In this document: positions 54,375 through 64,000 of the stretch, in pieces
Position numbering within the stretch: the stretch's first letter is position 1
How the letters are laid out: each line of letters begins with the position of its first letter
Assembly: GCA_015680685.1 (NCBI GenBank)
Contig: MNCI01000975.1
Span: 45,130-109,129 of the forward strand
Direction: 5' to 3'
DNA: 64,000 nucleotides
DNA from: Gnetum montanum
Taxonomy: Eukaryota > Streptophyta > Gnetopsida > Gnetales > Gnetaceae
The notes under the pieces: model-generated
Told to the model about the DNA's origin: nothing
What the model saw: the letters and a program-made list of their open reading frames with translations, nothing else
The model's database searches: none
Made by a program: the position numbers and the translations under genes

Positions 54375-55169
54375 TGATGGGACGCGATATCGCATGGGCA
54401 GTGATATCGCGTACGCGATATTGCAATGCACCACCAAGTCTATACATAAGAGGTGACTCTCCCTTGTTTCTCCATCTAAATCTAGACCCTTAGTGAAACT
54501 CTTGGAGTTTTACCTCACCAGATATAGAATAATTTCCATGTGCCCGTAGTAGGAGCTCCAAAGTGAACGAATCTTTATTTGAGCAAATATTGTACCTGAA
54601 CACAAGTTTGTGTACGGAAATAAAGATGAACTATTGGATAAACCTTACAGTGCATGGACTAAGCTAATTAGGATTTTACTTACTATTATTTATTGTTTAT
54701 CGTTTAAATGCTTTATTAGTTAATTAAATCTCTCTCAACCCTTCTCCCATAGCTAAGTGCATTCAGTACGACCACTTCGAGCACGTGCGTTACACTTGGT
54801 AATCCCAGTAACGACTAGCGTTTGGTAATCACAGAAGGTTGCATTGGTTTAGGGTGTGAATGGTAAGTGGGAATGGATGCTGATGCTAGGTTAATTAAGG
54901 CTTAGTTAGTTAGTTAAAGTTACTTAATTAGTCTCTTCATCCTTTACCTCATTAGCATAGGAGATAAAATAGAAAAGCTATAAAATTCACATACCTCAGA
55001 CTTACTTAACCATACAACCGTGACAAATACAAGTCTAGGAAGACAACGAATGATTAACCTTAAGTGTTCCATAAGCCATGTAGGCACTTAGTCTGTGGAG
55101 TTCGACTAGATCGCACGTGTAACTCTCGTATTCGTATGGTTGAGTGTAGGGGTATCTCGCCACTCATCA
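54375..55169 (+). repeat. 5' LTR of a second plus-strand family A element
   Basis: TGATGGGACGCGATATCGC at the start, three GATATC palindromes, TCTATACATAAGAGGTG (TATA decayed), and the end TCGCCACTCATCA. The U3 palindrome array is shorter than in the 24,437 copy. Confidence 0.88.
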
Positions 55170-55170
55170 T

Positions 55171-55188
55171 TGGCGTCGTTGCCAGGGA
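55171..55188 (+). other. Primer-binding site, tRNA-Asp type, two changes
   Basis: TGGCGTCGTTGCCAGGGA: differs from the perfect site at 18,975 by C to T and G to A, both at CpG or CCGG positions. Confidence 0.85.
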
Positions 55189-55316
55189 CTAAGTGTTTGT
55201 GTGCTAAGTAGACCATAGGAAATTGTTCACATCATTGGGAGCTTAAATGAACCCTTAGGGTTAATTAAACAAAAAAAAATTATATAACAGTGAAACAACA
55301 CACCGATAAAATAACC

Positions 55317-55725
55317 ATGTCTTCTTCTTCTCATAAAAGCACTTCACCACCTAGGGATCACACAAGAGACAGTCGGCGGTCTAACACATGTAACCAACAA
55401 CCACTAGTTCCTCAATAGTTTTGGGTAGTGTATACTCACCATGATGAGTATGTACCCAATTTTACCTTTATCCTCAATCAAGATGAACAACTGCGATGGA
55501 GAGACTTGCACAGTAACATAGTGTTACCTCTAGATCATGCAGTCCCAAACATGCTCCTCTGTGCTCTTGCACAGATAGACATGACACAGCTATACGCTAA
55601 ATATGTTGCAGGAGATTATGACATGACAGATTACCATCCCACAGCAATGCAATGTTTAAGGGACTCAAGGCAAGAGAGCTACCATACATTGCTGAAGGAA
55701 AATGGACCCCATAATGGTTCACCTG
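55317..55725 (+). pseudogene. Family A gag, N-terminal part, interrupted
   Basis: From ATG 55,317: MSSSSHKSTSPPRDHTRDSR, then HHDEYVPNFTFILNQDEQLR, WRDLHSNIVLPLDHAVPNML and AKYVAGDYDMTDYHPTAMQC. It matches 19,119-19,520 with fewer stops (Trp kept in RWRD). It is cut after AATGGTTCACCTG by the minus-strand LTR that begins at 55,726; the remaining gag is missing on this strand. Confidence 0.85.
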
Positions 55726-56656
55726 TGATGAGTGGTGAGGTACCCCTACACTCAACCATACAAAACGAGCGTAGCACGTGCGATCCTATCGAACTCCATA
55801 GACTAAATGCCTAAATGCCCCATGGAACACTTGGGGTTAATCATTCATTGTCTTCCTAGACTTACTTGTTGTTGTCATGGTGTATGGTTAAGTAAGTCCG
55901 AGGTATATATTATTTTTTTGATCTTTTCTGGTTTTATGTCTTCTACGCTAAGAGCAAAGGGTTGAGAAACTAACTAACTCTAACTAATGTCCTAAGTCTA
56001 AATTAACTAGTGTCAGCATCCATTCCCACTTACCGTACACACCTTGAACTATGCAACTGTGGCTACCAAACGCTAATCGTTACTGGGATTACCACACGTA
56101 ACGCACGTGCTCACTAGCCTAAAGCGTGATGAGCAGCTGATTCCTTGACTAGCCGTACATACCCATAGATGCTCATAATCAAGTCATACTCATCCCACGT
56201 TCTAGGAGACAAGGGTGAAAGAATCTAATCACGATGAGTAGTCGATTCCTTGGTTAGCCGTACACATTCATCAATGCTCGTAACCAAGTCGTACTCATGC
56301 CACGCTAACAACAGGTAATAAATAACATGTAATAAAACCTATCCATATACTGAAAGGTTTATCCACAAAGCTCGTCTTTATTGCCATACACAACTTGCAT
56401 TCAGGTACAAAGCTGCTCGAATAAAGAGCAGTTCACTTGGGGACTCCTACTGCAGGCACATGGAAAATATTCTATCTCTAGGGTGATGAATCCATTAGAG
56501 CTTCGCTACTTCTAGCCTAGGATTCGAAATGAAGGGAGTGCCACCTCTTATTTATAGATTTGACGGTGGACCACGATATCGTGTACACGATATCACAGGG
56601 GACGACGCGATATCGCGTACGCGATATCATGCTGCATGCGATATCGCGTCTCATCA
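55726..56656 (-). repeat. 3' LTR of a minus-strand family A element (long subfamily)
   Basis: On the minus strand starts TGATGAGACGCGATATCGC at 56,656 and ends GTACCTCACCACTCATCA at 55,726. U3 palindromes lie at 56,570-56,650, with TCTATAAATAAGAGGTGG (about 56,560-56,543). Inside R-U5, a phrase of about 95 bp is present twice (56,130-56,310, TGATTCCTTGACTAGCCGTAC type), also found in the solo LTR at 13,487 but not in the 18,134, 24,437 or 54,375 LTRs. Confidence 0.88.
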
Positions 56657-58439
56657 TACCCCCATGACTGAATGAAAACTTGTCCTCGAGTTCCTTACAA
56701 TAATATTAGGTAGGTATGGAATTATTGAGGGGAATGGAACTAATGGGATGACATGTGAATGGATCATTATTACAAGACTTGACAAAACTGGTATTCATGA
56801 CAATAAGGGTGAACACCTTATTACAATGACATCAGGCCTTTGTTGGCAACTAAGAAAGAGAGAGAGAAAGAAGTGTTGCTGCTACCAATGCCAAGATTGC
56901 ATCGTCATTGTCCATCCGTAAGCATGCTATCGATCTTTCTCCTTGCATCGCTGCTTCTAGCACGGCTCCACTCCAAGTGTTTGCTCCAAATCCACTCTGT
57001 TGTTTGCATGGTCACCATCTGCACACACAACACAATCTTCTATTGCCGTACGGGTAATTGAATCATCATGGAATTGGTACCTTACTTTGGTGTAAGTCCA
57101 TTGGCTAGGTTGTGGTATGGCTAATATGGATCTGGGAATATATTAAGGATTACTACCAAAGGTGTAGGGGTCAGGAAGAAAATCAAAAATTTTGGGGCTA
57201 GAAGAAAATCGAAAAAATCAGGTCCCGTACCCCCATGACTAATCGTGAACCTTCGGTAGTGTTAGAATGGAAAAAGAAAATGAGTAAGAAAGATAGAGAA
57301 AAAGGGACAACTATGGCATCGATGAAAGGGATGTCAAGATGGTAATGAAAAAAATAAAATTAATTGCATAATGTTAAGGGAAAGAAGTTAACTAATGTTC
57401 CAAATAGGAATGTCAGTGGGTCCTCCCCAAAGCAGGCTCATGCCCTTAATGCCCTGACAAACCCACATTCAAAGAGTCCGTAGGCCCTGGGAATGTCATT
57501 TGGAACAAGAGTTAAAGTTGTAACCACAAGAATTTACCAAAAAGAAAACAATGCATCAACCAACATATATACACCAATGATACAACCGACAATGAGGTGA
57601 ATAATGGAGAGAAGGATGTAGAGAAGAGAAATGGAATGGAATCCCAAGAACAAGGTGGTGTACAGCCCCTTGTGTGTTTGATGATTAATGTGACTTGGTA
57701 AATCTGATCCCAACTCCGGCCTCAAACCAACCACATCTAGTGACTTCGCATCAATGCATTTGGTTAAACCATCCACTTGGATAACAAGAATGCACACGCC
57801 AAGAGCCACCACCATTCCGACGAAACAAAGGAGAGAATGGGAAGCGAGAAGGGCCTTAGTTAGAGGGAACATTTTTGGTTCCATAACCAGTGCTTGTAGC
57901 CCAAGTTTATTCGTCTAAGGGGTGTGCTTTAAATTCTCACTTGTTTTTTTTTGTGTTTTTATGCGTGAGAACCACACCATGCAAAGACTTCTTATTTTTA
58001 TTATCTCAGCTTTCGATAATTGGGTAACATCAGAATTGCAAGAAAACTTAAGAAGAAACATTCAAGCACCCAAGAGAATGACCAACACAAAAGCATCAAG
58101 TTCCTTTGAAGTCACACCCTTTTCAATCCATGAGTCCTTCCTTAGTTTGAGAAATCCCTAGTCCCCGATTCGTTAAAGTTCTTATTAGAAAGGGACTGTA
58201 CATTTCCAAGCCGAGAGAAACCATAGAAATTGGTGGATGGATGGATGAAGTAGTCTCATTGTCTGCCATATCAAAAGAAACATACCTTAGCATCAACATT
58301 GTGACTTAAAGGTAAAAGCTAAACATTAGCAATCAATATAAAAATAGTTCATACCATCGTGAAGAATGCTTATTATCGGACAAACTTACAGGATGGATCA
58401 CATACACACAAAAATTGAAAAATTATAACGATGATGTAA

Positions 58440-58675
58440 AACAAAAACGAGAAAAGTTAAAGAAATTTGTAAAACAAAAACGTGTAAAACAAAAAATTGT
58501 AAAATAAAAATGTGTAAAATAAAAACGTTGTAAAATAAAAATGTGTAAAACAAAAACGTGTAAAACAAAAAATTGTAAAATAAAAATGTGCAAAATAAAA
58601 ACGTTGTAAAATAAAAATGTGAAAAACAAAAACATTGTAAAACAAAAACATGTAAAACAAAAACTTAAAATAATT
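58440..58675 (-). repeat. Minisatellite of about 15-bp units in the family A element
   Basis: About 14-16 units of TAAAACAAAAACGTG, TAAAATAAAAATGTG and the like on the plus strand. The equivalent place in the 18,134 copy is the T-rich stretch 22,490-22,650. Phe-rich frames on the minus strand here (58,791-58,423) come from the repeat and are not genes. It stands where the polymerase region would be in an autonomous element. Confidence 0.85.
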
Positions 58676-58969
58676 GAGGGCCCCATATGATTAGCATAGG
58701 TGGCCATCTCCCCCATGAATGACTTGTAAGGGAGAGATCCAAAATAATGAGTGTTTGTTTGAATTTCGTAGAAGTGCCCAACTTCTCCCAACTGATGTTC
58801 TTAGGTTGAGGGGTGGAAGTTGGCTATGCTCATATTTCAATGTATCTATGCCTTCGTTGTTGGCATGGGTTTCCCCAGTTCCTTCCATGCACATTTTTTT
58901 GCTCCTTCTAGGTGTCAACCACATGGTGTCTACTACTTCTTGTGTGGTTGCTACATACAGGCATCTTTG

Positions 58970-59887
58970 TTACAAAGTTTCTTGGGCACACCTGTTACAT
59001 GGAAGCATTTCGTCCATGTCATCACTTGATGAATCATTGTATGTGATGCATGGAACTTTCCTCTTCTCGATCTTTCCACATATGTTTATCTTAGAGATTT
59101 CCAAGGAAAGATCGTGGATCCTAAGGCATGCATCTACTGTACTTAGCCATGCCCTTCCCATTATAATCGGGAAGTACCCTTCATTGTTGTTCACTTCAAT
59201 CACCAGAAAATCAGCTAGGTAAGACCAACCACACATAGTGGTGATGATGTCCTCCACCAATCCCAAGGGAATGGTGATGGACTGGTCTGCCAGCTCTAGT
59301 TGAATGTTGCTCTTCTTAAGTTGGGGTAGGTTCTAGGCGTGATACATCTCTCGTGAAATTAAGTTGACTCCAGAACCTAAGTCAAGAAGAGCCCTATGTG
59401 GTTCATTTCTGGTGATTTGCAAATAGATTAAGGAACTCCCAAGGTCAGTTAGTTTCCTGGGAAGGTGGCCTACCTTGATCCAGTCGGTTACGATATGCAT
59501 TAACATAACCGTATGCGTTACGCTCTGTTGGACTGAAGGGTGCTCCAAAGTGTTAGATGGTGGAGGAGTGTACATGGCCTCAACCTCTTGTTGTTGCAAG
59601 AGTTTATCTGGGCTTTTGGTTCTAAAGTAAGGTCTTCTCTTTTTATAGTTGTTAGAACCAGCAGCAGGTTGGATATTTACAACTCTCGCAACATGACATT
59701 GCTGCAATTGAGGAGGAAGTTCCCCTTGCATTGTTGGAGCAGGAGGTGTTATGGGAACTACTTGTGGTGGAAGAGGTGTGGATGGATTAGGAGGATGGAA
59801 CGAGAGTGAGATGTCTCCCAGAGGAGAAGGAGTCCTTCTGAAGTACTCCCGAGCTTGGTAGTAACGGTTGGGGGTTTTGTGATCCAT
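58970..59887 (-). pseudogene. Family A gag C-terminus and aspartic protease, second copy
   Basis: Minus strand: YYQAREYFRRTPSPLG, Pro-rich linker, then HTVMLMHIVTDWIKVGHLPR, ITRNEPHRALLDLGSGVNLI (59,430-59,370; DLGSG active site), one TAG (59,335-59,333), then EDIITTMCGWSYLADFLVIE (59,260-59,200), FPIIMGRAWLSTVDACLRIH (59,170-59,115) and CNRCAQETL with a stop at 58,970. Apart from the single TAG the frame is intact over 300 codons, so this copy is younger or better kept than that at 21,401-22,178. The same TAG is present in both copies. Confidence 0.88.
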
Positions 59888-60007
59888 AGAGTCACTTGGA
59901 GAAATCGGCTACTGGACATAATAACCATAAGGATTGGGCTGCTGGTAAGGGCACTGTTGTGTTGGCGGTCGCATCCCCCATGACTGCAGGTATTGCCACT
60001 GCTGATG

Positions 60008-61530
60008 TTATTCGATGGGCTCTAGTGGAGTTCCACTTGGATAATACATTAAGTGTTGGTGGAACTGCCTTGGGTTACCTTGTGGATAAGGTAACCTTTG
60101 GGGTGTTTGCCATTGGTTGAGTCTTGGATTAAGTGCATACATCCCAGACTCCTGTAGATGTGAGATGATGGGGCAACATTCCTTGGGATGGTCATAATGG
60201 CAGATCTCATATCCACTGTCATTGTCTGAATCAGAATCCTCAGCCACATCAGAGTTCGTGATTTTTCCCTTACCCTTGTTATGTGAAGGGCCTAAATCTC
60301 TCCACTTTTTCTTACCTTTGTCGCTACTTTGTTCTGCCTTAGACTCTTCTACAATTTTCAAGATTGTTTCAATTCTTGAGTCTAAGGAATCCCACATTTG
60401 GTCTACTTTGGCCGATACCTCAGTTGTTAACTTTTGGATTGGCAAAGTTTTCTGATTCACCAATTCTTCAATTGGTGACTCATCCTCTTCATCACAAAAT
60501 TTCACTCCCGTATTTCGAAGGGAGGGATCACGGTTGTACTCTTCCACACTTTTCCTTTTGCGTAGCTCACCTTCTTCGTTTGCTACTTGCTCCAACAAGC
60601 TACGTACTTCATGGGCTCTAGGTTGTGAGAGTCTCCCTTGGGCGTAAGTCCCAAGGGTTCTTCGAGTTTCATTCCTTAGCCCATCCACGATGTGGTGAAG
60701 TTGATCCCACTGAGCGTATCCATGGCCCGGGCAACGATGCAACAATGTGTAATAATGGGCCATGGCAGCATCCAAGGGTTTGTGTGTACCTTGCTTCTAG
60801 CCTTGGATCTGGTTACACAAATTAGACACTCTGGAGTACGTTTGATACTTTTCATTGAACACTTCTAGCATCATACTCCACCTCCTGATGGTTTCCGGTT
60901 CTAAGGACTAGTACCAGTTCTCTGCTTCTTTGGTGAGTGTCCTTGGGAATAACTTAAGTTTCTGCCACTCACTATCTAAATTCTGCAAGGCATAGGCATT
61001 GTGGAATGCCTGTAAATGATTTTGCAGATCAGCATTGTATCCCCCTTCAAATCGTGGGATGTTGTTCATGTCTAATCGTTTGATCCAGCTATCCTTCAAA
61101 TGCCTTGTGGGAATCCTAACTGCCTCTGTAATGTCAAGCATACTTCAGGTTACAAGTAGGGGCTTGTCATGATCGTCTCTTTCATGATGCCTGTGATGTC
61201 TTCATCGTTCCCTACTCTCCCTACGTCCTTGCCCTTGTCCTATCTCTCGACCTTCTCATCAAGGTCTTTTGTCCTTTTTACTTTTATCCTCACCTTTATG
61301 TTCATGGTGGCTGCACCCAGATGTGGAAGGAGAGGGTGAGTGATCTGAAGAAGGGGAAGAAGAAGGGGAACCATCGCCATGACGATGTTTCTTACCTTCT
61401 CTTTAGCTGCTATGGCCCCAATCGTGGTGACGATCTAAGTGCCCATCCTTAGCATGAGTGGTTGTTCCCTTTGTGAACAACTAGTGTTCATGGGTATCAA
61501 AACTAGGGATATGTATCGTTGATCATAGGT
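60008..61530 (-). pseudogene. Family A gag, second copy, N-terminus missing
   Basis: Minus strand: His/Ser/Pro linker GKKHRHGDGSPSSSPSS (about 61,395-61,340); capsid domain LDITEAVRIPTRHLKDSWIK, FEGGYNADLQNHLQAFHNAY, LFPRTLTKEAENWY (61,141-60,908); then, after a TAG at 60,799-60,797, a 255-codon open frame (60,775-60,008) with MAHYYTLLHRCPGHGYAQWD, GLRNETRRTLGTYAQGRLSQ, EDSDSDNDSGYEICHYDHPK and ECCPIISHLQE. This is the best-kept gag in the window. Gln and Trp codons here correspond to TAG in the 18,134 copy at two or more sites. Confidence 0.88.
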
Positions 61531-61535
61531 GTTGG

Positions 61536-62150
61536 CACATTTGGCCATTTCATGAAGCAGACTTAAACTAGTTGAGAATTTGTGAAGAAGTAGCTTAATT
61601 TTCAGCTAGTGAGAAAGAGAATAAGTGCACAAAAGACATTCTCATATTTAAAAATATGAGAAAAGCTTACATAGCCCTAGTTGATAAATACAGAATCACT
61701 TTATAATTCACTGAGGTTTATAGATGAATATTGCAAGTTCAGCAGTCTGGGCAGGGTGAAGTTATTTGTAAAATTTAAGAATATATTTCTCTGTAAGTAA
61801 AATGTTTTTCTCTAAAAGGAAAAAGTGAAATGCTGCAAAATGAAGGAGATGCTCTGTATTATTTTAAGAGGCCAGGGTAGTATAGCAACCCATTATCCCA
61901 CAGGACAGTTTCAAGCAATGTACTCTGCAGAAATAAACATTCATGTAGAAAGACGAAAACAGGTTCCCCCAGCACTTTGCCACTGGAATCCCCATTCTCT
62001 GTGACCATTGCTGTACCGAAAAATATAGGAAAATAAAAACAAAAATCTTCAATGACAAGAAACCAGAGAGGGCCTTCAAAACGACACTGAACAAAGCACA
62101 GAAACAGTTGCTGAATACTTGCAGAAACAGGGTTAAACACAAAAGGAAAA
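61536..62150. other. Unique sequence, possible minus-strand exon
   Basis: Not part of any element recognised here. On the minus strand TTTTTCGGTACAG| (62,024-62,012) looks like an intron acceptor and is followed by AMVTENGDSSGKVLGEP (about 62,011-61,960). Overlapping T-rich frames (62,250-61,859) are unlikely genes. Confidence 0.3.
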
Positions 62151-62158
62151 ACACAGTA

Positions 62159-62287
62159 TCAATGGTAACAAAAATGCAGTGATGCTTGCTGCTGAAATTG
62201 ACCAAGAAAACGCCAGAAATCACTCCATATTCTATTTGCAATTTCGTCAAACACTTGCCACGGAGGGTTTCTTAGTTCTATTTTCAT
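62159..62287 (-). CDS. Possible first exon of a small minus-strand gene
   Basis: From ATG 62,287-62,285 a 42-codon frame reads MKIELRNPPWQVFDEIANRI then WSDFWRFLGQFQQQ. A donor-like TCTTG|GTCAAT (about 62,200) would join in phase to the acceptor at 62,012 and give FLAMVTENGDSSGK. It lies in the GC-richest part of the window. I do not recognise the protein, and the model is tentative. Confidence 0.25.
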   Translation of the reverse strand: MKIELRNPPWQVFDEIANRIWSDFWRFLGQFQQQASLHFCYH

Positions 62288-62596
62288 ATTAAGCTTGATT
62301 TCCTAGCCAAAGACTATAGAAAATGAATAAAGAAGGGCCAGAATGCAGCCGATTGCTACGCCTACGCCTTTGCCTGCAACTCTGGACAGTTGTGAGCAAA
62401 AATTGCAAAACAAAAATACGAATGCGCCAGACTTGGACGCTGTCCACGAATAAGGGCAAGACACCATTGTTGAAGGTTCTCAGATTCAAGTCAGTGCACC
62501 GTTGATATGAGCAAGTTAGTAACTATGCCGAGCTCTGCGAAAAAGCTGTTCCAACTGCAATTGCGTTTGTGGGGGTTCAATAGTTGACACACAGCC

Positions 62597-62857
62597 ATGG
62601 CGGACGCGAAAGACGTGGAGAAGGCAGCAGCAAAGCAGCGGCAAGGTTTGGGCGACGTCAGCAACAAACCAACGACGGTAATCACGACCTTGGGCCAATC
62701 CGATGCAGAGCGGTGGCAGAGAAATAACGGACGGAGCAGTTCGGTAGCGGTGGCACACAAATCGCAGGAGGGAGCGCGCACAGAAGGAGCAAGCAAAGCA
62801 ACGCGGTTAACCACGTTACAAAACATTTACATTTGCAATATATTCACCCTCCCATAA
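62597..62857 (+). CDS. Possible N-terminal exon of a host gene
   Basis: An ATG in a strong plant context (ACAGCCATGGCGG, ATG at 62,597) opens an 86-codon frame MADAKDVEKAAAKQRQGLGD, VSNKPTTVITTLGQSDAER. The GLGDVSNKP word recalls the (A/G)LGD(I/V)(S/T)N word near the N-terminus of several plant mitotic proteins such as B-type cyclins, but one short word is weak evidence. GACG|GTAATC near 62,678 could be a donor. It is alanine- and lysine-rich, GC-rich (unlike the TE sequence) and has no stop decay. It could be a real first exon, or a chance ORF in a promoter region. Confidence 0.3.
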   Translation: MADAKDVEKAAAKQRQGLGDVSNKPTTVITTLGQSDAERWQRNNGRSSSVAVAHKSQEGARTEGASKATRLTTLQNIYICNIFTLP

Positions 62858-63189
62858 AGTTAACGTATTCGCTATCCTATGAAGTTAATTTTATAACTTA
62901 TTATATTTCTAAAAAAACAACAACAAAAACGTAGCCTCAAAGATAATATTGATAATCAGCGTGAGTTTATTATCATTAGAAGAAAATGCTGAAAGAAGAT
63001 TAAAGAATGAATGTTCGCTTTGTCAAATATGATATTTGCATTGTCAACTGAATGTGGAGGTAGCATAAACTTATCCAAAGCTTATGAAGATGGATGATGA
63101 AATGAGCAACAACTCCATGGTTACTATCTTTACTACTATGATATAAATAAAATATTTTATGATTTAAAAAATGATGAAAAGCCAGTTAT
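62858..63189. other. AT-rich spacer
   Basis: Nothing recognised; short A/T words. Confidence 0.4.
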
Positions 63190-64000
63190 GAAATATTTTT
63201 GTAACATCCTATAAAAGGAGACATTTGGCTATTATTCCTATGGAAGTTGTAACTTCCTATGATAGTTACAATTATAATATTTTATCATGAAGACACTTGT
63301 CAACTGTAGCATTTTTATCTCTTTTATGGTTGAAACCACCTAAAATTATTGTAACTTACCTAACTTGTTGGGCAAGTAACCTCCTAACTTGTTGGCCAAG
63401 TAATCTCCTAATTGGTTAGTCCAATTACTTGGGAGAAAAGTTAGGTGAGATATTTTTAAAATTGTAACTTCCCTACCTACCTTGGAATCCTATAAATAGA
63501 CTTCAAGGGTCAAGAAAAAAAAAGGGGAAGCATCATCATCACACTTGGAATATTTGTAAAGAAGATGGTTTGCAAGATGATTTTCCAGAATAAAGATTTC
63601 AGCCTCTTTGTCATGGTCCTATGAGTTATGCATTTCATTTTTTATTTGTTTAAATTGCTTAGCTAGTGGTTTAGATAGTATCATCCTTGGCAAGTAATTT
63701 TGGGATTTTTAGATTGCTCTTATTGTTCTTGTTGCCCGATAGAAATTTCTGTTAAAATTTTGCCATAGAAGCGCTAGTGAATAAAAGCCTTAAGAGCATT
63801 TTAGTAGTAAATTTCGTTATTGTGCAATGTTTGGGAACTGCTATTGGGTTGTTGAAAGAGAGCCTCTATTTGTAGTCACGCCGTGGAACAATCTAGTAGT
63901 CAAGAGGGTTCAGAAAATCTTTGGTATTTTGATGGTACCAAAATAGCTTCTTTATCTTTAAAGTGATTTTCCGTGTTATTTCAATCAGAAATTGTCAAGT
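63190..64000 (+). mobile_element. Partial LTR-like sequence at the window edge
   Basis: Plus strand: a short tandem repeat CTAACTTGTTGGGCAAGTAA, about 27-bp units x 3 (63,355-63,430), TATAAATA at 63,491-63,498, a purine run, then AATAAA at 63,589-63,594 about 98 bp after the TATA. This promoter-to-polyadenylation spacing is usual for the R region of a plant LTR. No coding sequence or LTR end is visible, and the sequence runs off the window. A host gene promoter is the alternative. Confidence 0.35.

Larger units (their letters stand above)
56657..61535 (-). mobile_element. Internal part of the minus-strand family A element, 5' end missing
   Basis: Minus-strand order: gag (61,530-60,000), protease (59,887-58,970), A-rich minisatellite (58,675-58,440), 3' non-coding part and polypurine tract (minus TAGTCATGGGGGTA-like, AGTCATGGGGGTA at 56,669-56,657). 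As in 18,134-25,309, there is no RT or integrase, so the gag-protease-only form is shared by two copies. Homology with that copy ends near 61,535, inside the gag linker; the 5' LTR and gag start are deleted. Confidence 0.82.

Noticed and set aside
54375-61535. One family A element with its 3' part inverted by autointegration (LTR end joined into its own gag)
   Set aside because: The plus LTR (54,375) and minus LTR (55,726) belong to different subfamilies: only the minus one has the duplicated segment of about 95 bp and a different U3. The two parts also leave about 80 bp of gag missing, where autointegration would give a precise junction. Nested insertion followed by truncation fits better.
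61859-62250. Minus-strand frames of 93 and 128 codons rich in Phe/Leu/Cys
   Set aside because: T-rich composition; intron-like features (acceptor at 62,012) run through them, so they are more likely intron than protein.
1-64000. Bacterial or phage features (operons, ribosome-binding sites, terminators)
   Set aside because: Plant-type LTR elements, introns and TATA boxes throughout; no prokaryotic gene was recognised.

Overview
This window looks like non-genic DNA from a plant with a very large, repeat-filled genome. Several Ty3/gypsy lineages and a Ty1/copia element lie nested in one another. They carry plant-type primer-binding sites (tRNA-Asp type and initiator-Met type), and nearly every reading frame is broken, very often by TAG. 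A conifer or other gymnosperm is my best guess, but nothing here proves the species. No bacterial-type genes, tRNA or rRNA genes, or CRISPR arrays were seen.

Layout. 1-14,950: a decayed Ogre/Tat-like gypsy element on the minus strand (gag 11,333-8,500, protease 8,500-7,649, reverse transcriptase 1,480-1). Between protease and reverse transcriptase, on the opposite strand, lies a gene-like unit (2,074-6,767) with its own TATA box and about eight exons. Six of its introns join the flanking reading frames in matching phase. 13,487-14,445 is a solo LTR of family A. 15,000-17,450 is AT-rich with two tandem repeats. 17,476-18,133 and 25,311-26,816 are the two halves of a copia element, split by a nearly complete 7.2-kb family A element (18,134-25,309) that has gag and protease but no reverse transcriptase or integrase. 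26,820-28,150 is the 3' end of a family B element. 28,170-33,240 is a second Ogre-like gag-protease fragment running into a degenerate tandem array of about 185-bp units. 33,241-35,649 is a fragment of a chromovirus-like element (family C). 35,650-44,876 is a minus-strand Athila-like family B element with protease, reverse transcriptase, RNase H, integrase and a long extra ORF. 44,877-45,244 is a family A LTR fragment. 45,245-51,148 is a more complete family C element. 51,149-54,374 is unique-looking DNA holding a 420-bp insertion with 20-bp target duplications and a poly(C) end. 54,375-61,535 is two family A elements, the minus-strand one inserted into gag of the plus-strand one. 61,536-64,000 is a region with GC-rich, possibly genic sequence and, at the right edge, a partial LTR-like sequence.

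How the parts relate. Family A (gag-protease only) and family B (same gag C-terminus and protease, plus polymerase and integrase) share 5' gag-protease, 3' leader and LTR organisation, so B-type elements are plausible partners that mobilised A. The most unusual feature is the spliced gene antisense to the Ogre-like element. It joins an FCP1/NIF-like phosphatase-type exon to exons resembling the extra (env-like) ORFs of plant gypsy elements and to a coiled coil. Its introns carry the same short TAGCATAGC-type words as the element's putative LTR. All translations and alignments were done by eye; no database search was possible.
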